Origin: Candidatus Kaiserbacteria bacterium
GTDB lineage: Bacteria > Patescibacteriota > Minisyncoccia > Phycocordibacterales > UBA12088
NCBI GenBank assembly: GCA_003561715.1
Contig: PWVU01000025.1
Span: 1 to 34,229, forward strand
Reading direction: 5' to 3'
DNA: 34,229 nt
Part shown: piece by piece, positions 16,370 to 24,243 of the stretch
How the letters are laid out: the number at the start of each line of letters is the position of its first letter
Position numbering within the stretch: position 1 is the stretch's first letter
Program-made: the position numbers and the translations under genes
Notes under the pieces: model-generated
Told to the model about the DNA's origin: nothing
Database searches by the model: none
The model's input: the letters and a program-made list of their open reading frames with translations, nothing else

Positions 16370-16398
16370 TTGACACATACTTCTTTATATGCACTAAT
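16370..16398 (+). promoter_or_regulatory. Promoter of the GNAT leader transcript
   Basis: TTGACA at 16370-16375, 17-bp spacer, ACTAAT at 16393-16398. The predicted start falls at about 16405, on the ATG of the leader ORF. Confidence 0.45.
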
Positions 16399-16404
16399 GC
16401 ATCC

Positions 16405-16533
16405 ATGCGACAGCAATACCGACAACCGCGTATGGCGTGGACAAAGCGAGGAATCGCCTGCGTTTTTGACGTGGCGAACTATTCACTTACATATTTCGCG
16501 TTTATGTCCCGCCGCAAACGGTACGATCGGTAA
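16405..16533 (+). CDS. Putative 42-aa leader peptide, leaderless start
   Basis: A 42-codon frame begins at the predicted transcription start and ends in TAA 27 nt before an intrinsic terminator. The peptide opens MRQQYRQPRMAWTKRG, has an aromatic, hydrophobic middle (VANYSLTYFAFM) and ends basic (SRRKRYDR). No family is recognised. Its place between promoter and terminator, upstream of a gene with its own strong SD, suggests a leader peptide controlling attenuation. It could equally be non-coding; codon evidence is too short to decide. Confidence 0.3.
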   Translation: MRQQYRQPRMAWTKRGIACVFDVANYSLTYFAFMSRRKRYDR

Positions 16534-16560
16534 CCTCTCCTCCCCACTCCTTCGTGCACT

Positions 16561-16587
16561 CTCGGCTGGACAGAAGCCGAGTTTTTT
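16561..16587 (+). terminator. Intrinsic terminator in the GNAT 5' leader (attenuator candidate)
   Basis: Stem CTCGGCT/AGCCGAG (16561-16567, 16575-16581), 7-nt loop, then TTTTTTGTT. It lies 23 nt before the AAGGAG of the GNAT gene and downstream of that gene's promoter, so transcription must read through it to express GNAT. Confidence 0.65.
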
Positions 16588-16620
16588 GTTCAGCGTGTTC
16601 TCTTACACAAGGAGTAGATC

Positions 16621-17220
16621 ATGCAGTGCTTCATGCAAAACGATCATGTAGGCTTGCGTCTTCTCACCGAGGACGACGCGCCACAACTGGTTGCGTGGAT
16701 GAACGACCCGCAGGTGACCCAATTTCTCTTGCGCTGGCGTCCCATAACACTCGTACAAGAGCTGGAGTGGATTCGCGGACTGTATCAGCGAGACACCGAC
16801 CATGTCTTTGGTATTGTGACACCTGAAGACACCCTGATCGGTACCATGGGGCTACACGGCATTCGGTGGATCGACAGTACCGCAACAACCGGCGCATGCA
16901 TTGGCAATACGCGGTTCTGAGGCAAAAGTTTTGGCAGTCACGCCAAAATGCTTTTGCTTAACTGGGCATTCAATACGCTCAATCTGAGACAGATCGAGTC
17001 TCATGTTATCGGCACCAACCCACGAAGCAAGAACTACTCGCTGAAGTGCGGGTACCTGCATGTCGCAACCGTTCCGAACAAATTCATTCGCAATGGCGCA
17101 CCGTTCGATGAGTGGATCCTTAGCGTAACCCGCGAGAGCTGGGAGCCACGATGGAAGCACTACCAAGAGACCGGTGCGTTCTTGCCGATCGATTCCGGGA
17201 TACCTCGGTCCTCCGGGTAA
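16621..17220 (+). pseudogene. GNAT family N-acetyltransferase interrupted by an in-frame UGA at codon 100
   Basis: Both halves lie in one frame. Codons 1-99 (LRLLTEDDAPQLVAWMNDP...GACIGNTRF) and codons 101-199 (GKSFGSHAKMLLLNWAFNTLNLRQIES...) join into a normal RimJ/RimL-type acetyltransferase. TGA at 16918-16920 falls where this family usually has Trp (FWGKGYG). Such enzymes use acetyl-CoA to acetylate amines, protein N-termini or antibiotics; motif A here is GKSFGSHA. The SD AAGGAG 5 nt before the ATG is the strongest in the window. A 14-bp hairpin (16922-16957) starts one base after the UGA. TGA serves as a normal stop in other genes here, so the options are a nonsense mutation, stimulated readthrough, or a sequencing error. 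An internal ATG at 16948 could restart translation. A terminator follows at 17233. Confidence 0.75.
16922..16957 (+). repeat. 14-bp hairpin directly 3' of the in-frame UGA
   Basis: GCAAAAG-TTTTGGC (16922-16935), loop AGTCAC (16936-16941), GCCAAAA (16942-16948), bulge TG, CTTTTGC (16951-16957). The loop begins 15 nt after the UGA. Confidence 0.7.
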
Positions 17221-17232
17221 TCCCCAACGCCC

Positions 17233-17262
17233 GCGGGCGAGCCTTTTGGCTCGCCCGCTTTT
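17233..17262 (+). terminator. Intrinsic terminator of the GNAT gene
   Basis: An 11-bp stem GCGGGCGAGCC/GGCTCGCCCGC with a TTTT loop, followed by TTTT, 12 nt after the stop at 17220. It lies between the convergent GNAT and rpoD genes. Confidence 0.8.
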
Positions 17263-17295
17263 CCTACTCACTACCCACCACGCACTACAAACCAA

Positions 17296-18642
17296 CTAAT
17301 AATTCCTCAATTGTTTACTCTTCTCATGATGGCGGATCTTTTCGATCGCTTTTGCCTCGATCTGACGAATACGCTCGCGGGTCACCCCAAACTGCTTACC
17401 CACCTCTTCAAGGGTATGGTAGATGCCATCGGCAAGACCGTGTCGCATCTCCAAAATACGACGCTCCTTCGGTGAGAGATCGTTCAAAATACTCTTGATC
17501 TGATCGGTCAAAATACGCCGCGACGTCTCTTGGTCGGGTGAGATCACTTTGTCGTCAGCAATGAAATCGCCAAGCGTAGATTTTTCATCTTCATCTCCTA
17601 CCGGCGCCTCAAGAGACACCGTGTCTTGATTGATCTTCTCGATCGTATTGATCTTATCAACATCCACATTCATCTCAACCGCAATTTCCTCAGGCAGAGG
17701 ATCACGCCCGAGGTCTTGAGAGAGTCGTCGATACACCTGCTTGTACTTGGCGATCGTCTCAACCATGTGCACCGGGATGCGAATGGTGCGGCTTTGATCG
17801 GCAAGCGCACGCGTGATCGCTTGACGGATCCACCACGTTGCGTACGTGGAAAACTTAAAACCTTTGGTGAAATCGAACTTATCGACCGCCTTAAAGAGGC
17901 CGATATTTCCTTCCTGAATAAGATCGAGTAGTGAAAGATCCGCACTACGTCCGATATATTTTTTTGCGATCGAAACGACAAGGCGCAAGTTCGCGCGCGC
18001 GAGCAAATTGCGTGCCTCATCTTCCCCCTCCATCACACGCTTGGCAAGCGCGCGTTCTTCGGCGGCGTTCAAGAGTGGATACTGCCCTATCTCGCGTAGA
18101 TAGATCTGAATGGAGTCGTATGCACTGTCATGGCGTTTGTAGACGTTACGCTTGTCCAAAAGATCGTCAATCGAATCATCCGAAAGGATATTACCGCTTT
18201 CAAGCACATCGACACTTGCCGCATTGAACTTTTCATACAATTCCTCAAGAAATACGATATCTTCTTCAATGGTCGGGAACTCACGCAGGATCTCGTCGTA
18301 CGTGATATACCCACGCTCACGTCCTTTGGTAAGCAACTGTATTGTCTTCTTCTCGTTAGCATCAATCTTTGCAACCTGTTTCCTTGATGACCTCTTCTTT
18401 TGCTCAGGCGGCTTTTTGGGCACGCTTTTCTTCACTGCAGAACCGCTTGGTTTTGCGGTTTTCGCACGCTCTTTTACTTTTTGCTTAAGGGCTTTCGCGC
18501 TTTTTGGCGTGGAACGACTGGGTGCTTTCTTGCTTGCTGATTTCTTTTGTTGCGCCACCGTCCGCACCTTTTTTTTCGCTGCGGTGTGCACTGATTTCTT
18601 TGAAGCGTTTTTTTTATGTGTGGTAGTACGTGACGTAGGCAT
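17296..18642 (-). CDS. rpoD: RNA polymerase primary sigma factor RpoD (sigma-70)
   Basis: The primary sigma factor directs RNA polymerase to -10/-35 promoters. From the ATG at 18642 it is 448 aa; an in-frame ATG at 18684 would add 14 residues. Residues 1-95 are a Lys/Ala/Ser-rich, histone-H1-like tail. A region-1.1-like block follows (LLTKGRERGYITYDEIL). Region 2 reads NLRLVVSIAKKYIGR, LDLIQEGNIGLFKAVDKFD and FKFSTYATWWIRQAI. Region 3 begins RTIRIPVHMVE. Region 4 reads LSPKERRILEMRHGL, with the helix-turn-helix TLEEVGKQFGVTRERIRQIE. The intact 2.4 and 4.2 regions fit the TTGACA/TATAAT-type promoters seen here. It lies just downstream of dnaG, as in the classical dnaG-rpoD operon. Confidence 0.97.
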   Translation of the reverse strand: MPTSRTTTHKKNASKKSVHTAAKKKVRTVAQQKKSASKKAPSRSTPKSAKALKQKVKERAKTAKPSGSAVKKSVPKKPPEQKKRSSRKQVAKIDANEKKTIQLLTKGRERGYITYDEILREFPTIEEDIVFLEELYEKFNAASVDVLESGNILSDDSIDDLLDKRNVYKRHDSAYDSIQIYLREIGQYPLLNAAEERALAKRVMEGEDEARNLLARANLRLVVSIAKKYIGRSADLSLLDLIQEGNIGLFKAVDKFDFTKGFKFSTYATWWIRQAITRALADQSRTIRIPVHMVETIAKYKQVYRRLSQDLGRDPLPEEIAVEMNVDVDKINTIEKINQDTVSLEAPVGDEDEKSTLGDFIADDKVISPDQETSRRILTDQIKSILNDLSPKERRILEMRHGLADGIYHTLEEVGKQFGVTRERIRQIEAKAIEKIRHHEKSKQLRNY

Positions 18643-18712
18643 GGAATTCTCAAAAATAATATCAAATATAATACACTGTTTCACTGGCTCGGAGTGTGCG
18701 AAGTAAGCGCGC

Positions 18713-20446
18713 TTAGGTATCTTGAATACGCAACGCCAGCTCTTGCGCGCGAGTCAACAGTCGTTCTATCTCCCGCTGATCCCCCGACAATTCGGCATCA
18801 CGCAATCGCCCTGCAACCGCTTCAGCTTCATGCCGCAAAGCGATACGAGCAAACTCATCCAACAGGTCTTGCAGAACAGATATGCCCTCGGGATGCTCCG
18901 CAAGTACTCGTTCAATTTCAAACAATACTGTTTCTTTTTCCTCAATAAACCGTCCCTGTGCTTCTTGAAAGGTCGCATCCGCATCAAAGCAAGCTCGCAA
19001 GTGGGTGCGCGCCGTCTCACGCAGTGAGTGTGCGACAGGGTCATCGGTCTGTTCAGACCACCATACCACACCAAGCGCCATGCGCAAGAGTGTATCGTAC
19101 CGGGAAACCGTGCGAGTATCCTCGACGGACGTAACAACCGCGTCGGATCGGGAGCGATTCGATGATGCGCCTTCTGAACGAACCAATACCCTCACCTCAT
19201 CAGCAACCGCCTCTTCAGGCACACGCAGACGGTTTGCGACTACGGTCACAAACTGTGCTCGATCAATTGGTTGCTTGATGCGCGCCACAAATGGCAACAC
19301 CTCTCGACGAACAATCTTAGCGAAATCTCGATGATCTTTCGCAGAGCGCGCATACACCGAAAGTAAGAACTCAATAATGTGGGTCGCCGAACGAACCGCT
19401 TCTTTCCATCGTGCCGGATCCTGCTTGATGAGATCCGCCGGATCGGTCTTTTCGGGCAATGCCGCAACTTTCACTTCCATACCACGCGCAAGCGCCAGTG
19501 CCGCTCCGCGTCCCGCCGAACGCACACCTGCAGGGTCAGCGTCGAATGCCATCACGATATTGTTCGTCATACGGGCGATCAGCTCTACATGTGACTCTGA
19601 AAGTGCTGTGCCCGAGACCGCAACAGTGTTCGTATATCCCGCTTGATGCGACATGAGAATGTCCATTTGTCCTTCGACCAAGATCGCACAATCGTACTTG
19701 CGCATATTCTGCTTGGCACGATCGTATCCGTAGAGTACTCGCGATTTATCGAACAATGTGCCTTCGGGAGAATTGAGATACTTCGCCGCCTCTGTTCCTT
19801 CCAAGCTTTCAAACAAGCGACCGGAGAACGCAATCGGGCGACCGGCGCTATCAAAGATCGGAAATAGTATGCGACCGCGAAATCGTTCATACCAGCCATC
19901 TCGTTCGCCCCGTTTGGTAAGGCCCGCCGATTCTATTTCGTACTCGGTGTACCCTTCTTGTTTGAGCGCAAAGCTCACATGCTGCCAGGTGTTGGGCGCA
20001 TAGCCGAGACGCCACGACGCTATCGTCGCATCATGCAACCCGCGCTCACACAGGTACGCGTATGCATCGGGGCGACCGGTACGCTGTGCTTCAAACCACC
20101 TGGTTGCACTCTCGAGCAAGCCATACAATCGCTCGCGCCGGTCGCGTTGTCCTGCATCCTCCTCTACGAGCTCAACACCCGCACGCTCGGCAAGGATCTT
20201 GAGCGCACCGCGAAAGTCCAATCCCTCCATCTCTTGCACAAACGTAAACACATCACCGCCTTTCCCCGACGAAAAACAGTAGTACATACCACGGTCAGGC
20301 GAGACGTAGAATGAGGGTGTCTTTTCGGTATTGAAGGGCGAGAGTCCGCGATAGCTCTTTCCCGCACGGGTCAATTGCACATATTGAGAGACAACCTCGA
20401 CAATGGAGAGACGGTCTTTGATCTGTTCAACAGCAGTTGAAGACAT
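18713..20446 (-). CDS. dnaG: DNA primase DnaG with degenerate zinc-binding domain
   Basis: DnaG makes RNA primers for lagging-strand synthesis. The 577-aa product has the N-terminal CHC2-type domain (1-100), the TOPRIM catalytic core (CAILVEGQMDILM, about 255; MAFDADPAG, about 300) and a helical C-terminal domain that would bind DnaB. In typical DnaG the zinc site is Cys-x2-His...Cys-x2-Cys. Here the corresponding blocks read GLSPFNTEKTPSF and YYCFSSGKGGD, so only one Cys remains and zinc binding is unlikely. The TOPRIM Glu and Asp residues are intact. 62 nt separate it from rpoC upstream, and rpoD follows on the same strand. Identity is sure; loss of zinc is inferred from sequence. Confidence 0.96.
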   Translation of the reverse strand: MSSTAVEQIKDRLSIVEVVSQYVQLTRAGKSYRGLSPFNTEKTPSFYVSPDRGMYYCFSSGKGGDVFTFVQEMEGLDFRGALKILAERAGVELVEEDAGQRDRRERLYGLLESATRWFEAQRTGRPDAYAYLCERGLHDATIASWRLGYAPNTWQHVSFALKQEGYTEYEIESAGLTKRGERDGWYERFRGRILFPIFDSAGRPIAFSGRLFESLEGTEAAKYLNSPEGTLFDKSRVLYGYDRAKQNMRKYDCAILVEGQMDILMSHQAGYTNTVAVSGTALSESHVELIARMTNNIVMAFDADPAGVRSAGRGAALALARGMEVKVAALPEKTDPADLIKQDPARWKEAVRSATHIIEFLLSVYARSAKDHRDFAKIVRREVLPFVARIKQPIDRAQFVTVVANRLRVPEEAVADEVRVLVRSEGASSNRSRSDAVVTSVEDTRTVSRYDTLLRMALGVVWWSEQTDDPVAHSLRETARTHLRACFDADATFQEAQGRFIEEKETVLFEIERVLAEHPEGISVLQDLLDEFARIALRHEAEAVAGRLRDAELSGDQREIERLLTRAQELALRIQDT

Positions 20447-20508
20447 AGGTGCATACGCTACCTTGCGGCACTGAGCGGCTATTCACTTCGTTGCCGGTTG
20501 CTAGCAGA

Positions 20509-23500
20509 CTACTGGGTACGTGCCGCTTCTTGCGGATTGTACTGCGGCACTTCCTCAGCTTCAGCTGCCGGCTCGATATACTGACCCTGCAACTCATCGA
20601 TCAGTGCGTGCTTGCGTGCACCTTCATACCCGGTACCGGCAGGTATGAGGCGTCCGATGATCACGTTTTCTTTGAGTCCCCGCAGCTCATCGCGCGCACC
20701 GCGTGTTGCCGCATTAATAAGCGACTTAGTCGTGTGTTGGAACGACGCCGAGGAAAGGAAACTTTGGCGCGAAAGTGACACTTCGGTAATACCCAAGAGA
20801 TGTCGCTCTGCGGTTGCGGGAATGCCGCCTGCCGCTTCGGCGGCGTCATTGACTGCGTCAAAGTACCACGCTTCCACCACATCCCCGATATTGAGATGTG
20901 TATCACCGGTCTCTTTCACCTTGCGACGCGAGAACATTTGACGGATGATCACTTCAATGTGCTTACGCGCGATCGACACACCCTGCAACTCGTAGATCTT
21001 TCCGGTCTCTTGAATGATGTACTCTTGCGCTTTTTCACGTCCCGCGTACTTGAAGAGTTCTGAAGGATCAGCGGAACCATCGGTCAAGAGATCTCCTTTT
21101 TCCACTTTCTGACCAACCTGCACCATTATCTTGCGCGGTGGTGTGATCGTATACTCGGTGTCCTTTTTCTTTGATCCTTTGGACGTCGTCTCAGGTGCGA
21201 TGATGATGGTCTTCTCGCGCCCTTCATCTTTGATCTCAGTGATCGTTCCTGAAATATGCGCAATTGATGCAGCGCCTTTAGGCGACCTGCGCTCAAACAC
21301 CTCTTCTACTCGCGGAAGACCTTGCGCAATATCACCTTCGACGGTTGCCGCACCCGCTTTATGCTTGGTATGCATAGTGAGCTGAGTACCCGGCTCACCG
21401 ATTGCTTGCGCCGCAATCGTACCAACCGCCTCACCTACATCAATAGGCTCCCAGGTGGTGATATCGGCACCGTAACACTTCTGGCAAATACCGTTACGTG
21501 TTTTGCAGGACATCGGGGTACGCACCATCACTTCGGGAATACCGGACGCATCGATCAGACGAGCGTCTTCGACCGTAATAAAGTGATTGCGTTTGAAGGT
21601 AGTGCCGTCAGGCAAGGTGATGTCTTTTGCAAGATGACGTCCCTTGATATTGCGCTCAAGATCGATCTCAATACCAAGCGGACTCAAGCGCCCGATCATA
21701 ACACCCTCCTTTGTACCACAGTCATCTTCGGTCACGATCACATCTTGCGCCACATCGAAGAGTTTACGTGTGAGGTAGCCCGCCTTGGCGGTCTGGAGTG
21801 CGGTATCGGCAAGACCTTTACGCGAACCATGCGTTGTCACGAAATACTCGATCGGGGTCAACCCTTCCTTGTAGGAAGCCGTGATCGGAAATTCAATGGT
21901 CTCACCCTGGGTACTCTGAATAAGTCCTTTCATGCCCGCCATCTGTGCAAGCTGCCCGATCGAACCGCGCGCACCCGAAGTCACCAGATCATAGACTGAA
22001 CTTTTTACATCGATAGTTTCAGGGATGATCTTTTCAATCTCACTTTTAGCATGGTGCCACACCTCGATGATCATACGCTTCTTCTCATCCCGAGAGAGCA
22101 ATCCCTCATTGTACTGCGCGGTGATCTCAAGCTGACGCGCAAGTGCCGCGTCAAGAATGTCTTGCTTTTGGGACGGTACTTCAAGATCATGATACCCCCA
22201 TGTTACCCCGGAAATAGTCGCGTATTCGAAGCCAAAGTTCTTGATCTTATCCAAGACCTTGGGCATCGTCTCCAGTCCGTAGCGCGCAATAAGGTCATCA
22301 ATAATACCTGAAAGCGCCGATTTCTTCATTTCACGATTCTGGTACGGATAGTCTTTCGGCAGAATACTATTGAAGAGGAGCCGTCCGACCGAAGTCTCAA
22401 AGAGTGCGCCGTTGAACTCCGCGTATTTGGGCGAATCACTCGGTAATACCCTGATCTTGGCGCGGAATGAAACCAAACCGTAGTCGTATGCATTGATCGC
22501 GTCATTCGGACTCGCAAAATACTTCCCTTCGCCCAGCTCTCCATCGAGGATTTTGGTCATCCAGAACGACCCGAGCGCAATATCGTGATTGGTCGCAACC
22601 ACCGGCGTGCCCGAGCCCGGCTTCAAAATATTTTTATGCGAGGACATGATCTCGCGTGCCTCAAGTTGCGCCTCTTTGGAAAGCGGTACGTGCACCGCCA
22701 TTTGATCACCGTCAAAGTCTGCGTTGAATGCCGGGCACACCAAGGGATGCACACGGATCGCATCACCCTCAATCAAGACCGGACGGAACGCCTGGATGCC
22801 TTGCCGATGCAAGGTTGGTGCGCGGTTGAGCAGTACATATTTATCGGCAATGATCTCCTCAAGGATCGCCCACACCTCGGGAATACCATCCTCAATGAGT
22901 CGACCGGCACCGCGAATATTATAGGCAAGTTCGCGCTCAAGCAATTTTGAAATGACAAACGGACGGAACAACTCAAGCGCCATATGCTTCGGCAGACCAC
23001 ACTGATCGAGTTTCAATTCGGGACCGACCACAATCACCGATCGCCCCGAGTAATCGACCCGCTTCCCCAGCAGATTCTGGCGAAAGTACCCTTGCTTCCC
23101 TTTCATGTAATCGGCAAGTGATTTGAGCGGGCGACGTTGCGCTTGGCTCATTGCGGAAAATGCGGTGTTGCCGTGACGAATGGAGTTGTCAACCAGTGCA
23201 TCAACCGCTTCTTGCAAAATACGTTTTTCATTTCGCAGAATCACTTCCGGCGCTTTTATGTCGATAAGCTTACGCAAACGATTGTTTCGGTTGATGACAC
23301 GACGATAGAGATCGTTCACATCCGAGCTTGCATGCCTGCCACCCTCAAGCGCAACCATGGGTCGTAACGCCGGCGGAGTGACCGGAAGCACGGTCAAAAA
23401 CATCCACTCAGGGCGAATACCCGCGTAGATGAACGAATTGACGAGTGCAATGCGTTTGTTGAGTTTCGCACGCTCAAGTGCTCCGGCTTTATCACGCGCT

Positions 23501-24222
23501 TCTACAAGTTCACCACGCAACTGCTCCAGATCAAGCGTCTTGAATATCTCATAGATCGCCTCGGCACCGATCTTTGCCTCAAAGAGTGTGCCATAGCGCA
23601 TTGAGAAGCGATGATACGCCTGTTCATCGAGGATCTGCCCCGGCTTCAGTCGCTCCACCTCTTGCTTGGCATTGGTGAAGAGTTCCTTGAGCTTTTCGCG
23701 TTCGGTATCGTTTGCGGATGCTTTAGACTTTGATTTGAACTCGGTATCAATCTCTCGCAACAAACGTGCGCGCTCATTTTCGTGCACGGCGGTCACGATA
23801 TATCCGGCAAAGTACACCACTTTTTCAACCTCGCCGGCGGGTAATCCCAACATGGTCGCAATACGTGAAGGAATGGCACGCAAGAACCAAATGTGTGCAA
23901 CAGGACTCGAAAGCTCGATATGCCCCATACGTTCGCGACGCACGATGGAACGAGTCACCTCAACACCGCACCGATCGCATACGATTCCTTTATAGCGAAT
24001 GCCTTTGTACTTCCCACAGAAGCACTCGTAGTCACGCGTAGGACCAAAGATCTTCTCATCAAAGAGACCGTTCTTTTCACTGCGTTGCGTGCGGTAGTTT
24101 ATCGTCTCAGGCTTCGTCACCTCGCCGTACGACCAATCGCGAATATCATCCGGACTTGCGACTTTGATCGAGACCGCACTGAAGTCATTGGTGTCTTGTA
24201 CTTCTCGTTTTTGTAGTTGCAT
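20509..24222 (-). CDS. rpoC: DNA-directed RNA polymerase subunit beta'
   Basis: The 1237-aa beta' subunit forms the RNA polymerase active centre with RpoB. The active-site loop is NADFDGDQMAVH (about residue 500), whose three Asp hold the catalytic Mg. The N-terminal zinc site is CFC...CDRC (about 66-86). The second zinc site uses a Cys in VTEDDCGT plus CKTRNGICQKC (about 910). The bridge helix/trigger loop region includes TQLTMHTKHKAG. The length is compact, without the large lineage insertions of proteobacteria. The start MQLQKREVQDTNDFSAVSIK has no SD and follows rpoB by only 21 nt, so the two are an operon. The stop lies 62 nt before dnaG. Confidence 0.98.
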   Translation of the reverse strand: MQLQKREVQDTNDFSAVSIKVASPDDIRDWSYGEVTKPETINYRTQRSEKNGLFDEKIFGPTRDYECFCGKYKGIRYKGIVCDRCGVEVTRSIVRRERMGHIELSSPVAHIWFLRAIPSRIATMLGLPAGEVEKVVYFAGYIVTAVHENERARLLREIDTEFKSKSKASANDTEREKLKELFTNAKQEVERLKPGQILDEQAYHRFSMRYGTLFEAKIGAEAIYEIFKTLDLEQLRGELVEARDKAGALERAKLNKRIALVNSFIYAGIRPEWMFLTVLPVTPPALRPMVALEGGRHASSDVNDLYRRVINRNNRLRKLIDIKAPEVILRNEKRILQEAVDALVDNSIRHGNTAFSAMSQAQRRPLKSLADYMKGKQGYFRQNLLGKRVDYSGRSVIVVGPELKLDQCGLPKHMALELFRPFVISKLLERELAYNIRGAGRLIEDGIPEVWAILEEIIADKYVLLNRAPTLHRQGIQAFRPVLIEGDAIRVHPLVCPAFNADFDGDQMAVHVPLSKEAQLEAREIMSSHKNILKPGSGTPVVATNHDIALGSFWMTKILDGELGEGKYFASPNDAINAYDYGLVSFRAKIRVLPSDSPKYAEFNGALFETSVGRLLFNSILPKDYPYQNREMKKSALSGIIDDLIARYGLETMPKVLDKIKNFGFEYATISGVTWGYHDLEVPSQKQDILDAALARQLEITAQYNEGLLSRDEKKRMIIEVWHHAKSEIEKIIPETIDVKSSVYDLVTSGARGSIGQLAQMAGMKGLIQSTQGETIEFPITASYKEGLTPIEYFVTTHGSRKGLADTALQTAKAGYLTRKLFDVAQDVIVTEDDCGTKEGVMIGRLSPLGIEIDLERNIKGRHLAKDITLPDGTTFKRNHFITVEDARLIDASGIPEVMVRTPMSCKTRNGICQKCYGADITTWEPIDVGEAVGTIAAQAIGEPGTQLTMHTKHKAGAATVEGDIAQGLPRVEEVFERRSPKGAASIAHISGTITEIKDEGREKTIIIAPETTSKGSKKKDTEYTITPPRKIMVQVGQKVEKGDLLTDGSADPSELFKYAGREKAQEYIIQETGKIYELQGVSIARKHIEVIIRQMFSRRKVKETGDTHLNIGDVVEAWYFDAVNDAAEAAGGIPATAERHLLGITEVSLSRQSFLSSASFQHTTKSLINAATRGARDELRGLKENVIIGRLIPAGTGYEGARKHALIDELQGQYIEPAAEAEEVPQYNPQEAARTQ

Positions 24223-24243
24223 AGGAATTGATGCCGTTAGTGA

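Larger units (their letters stand above)
16043..16620. other. Intergenic region between antiporter and GNAT gene with regulatory elements
   Basis: On the minus strand it holds the antiporter promoter. A hairpin resembling a tRNA T-arm lies at 16244-16290. On the plus strand it holds a promoter (16370-16398), a 42-codon leader frame (16405-16533), a terminator (16561-16587) and an AAGGAG site (16610-16615) that serve the GNAT gene. No conventional gene is supported. Confidence 0.5.

Noticed and set aside
16918..16920. Genome-wide recoding of UGA as Trp or Gly
   Set aside because: Several intact genes here end in TGA (DsbA-like, FnIII, NADAR), so UGA is a stop.
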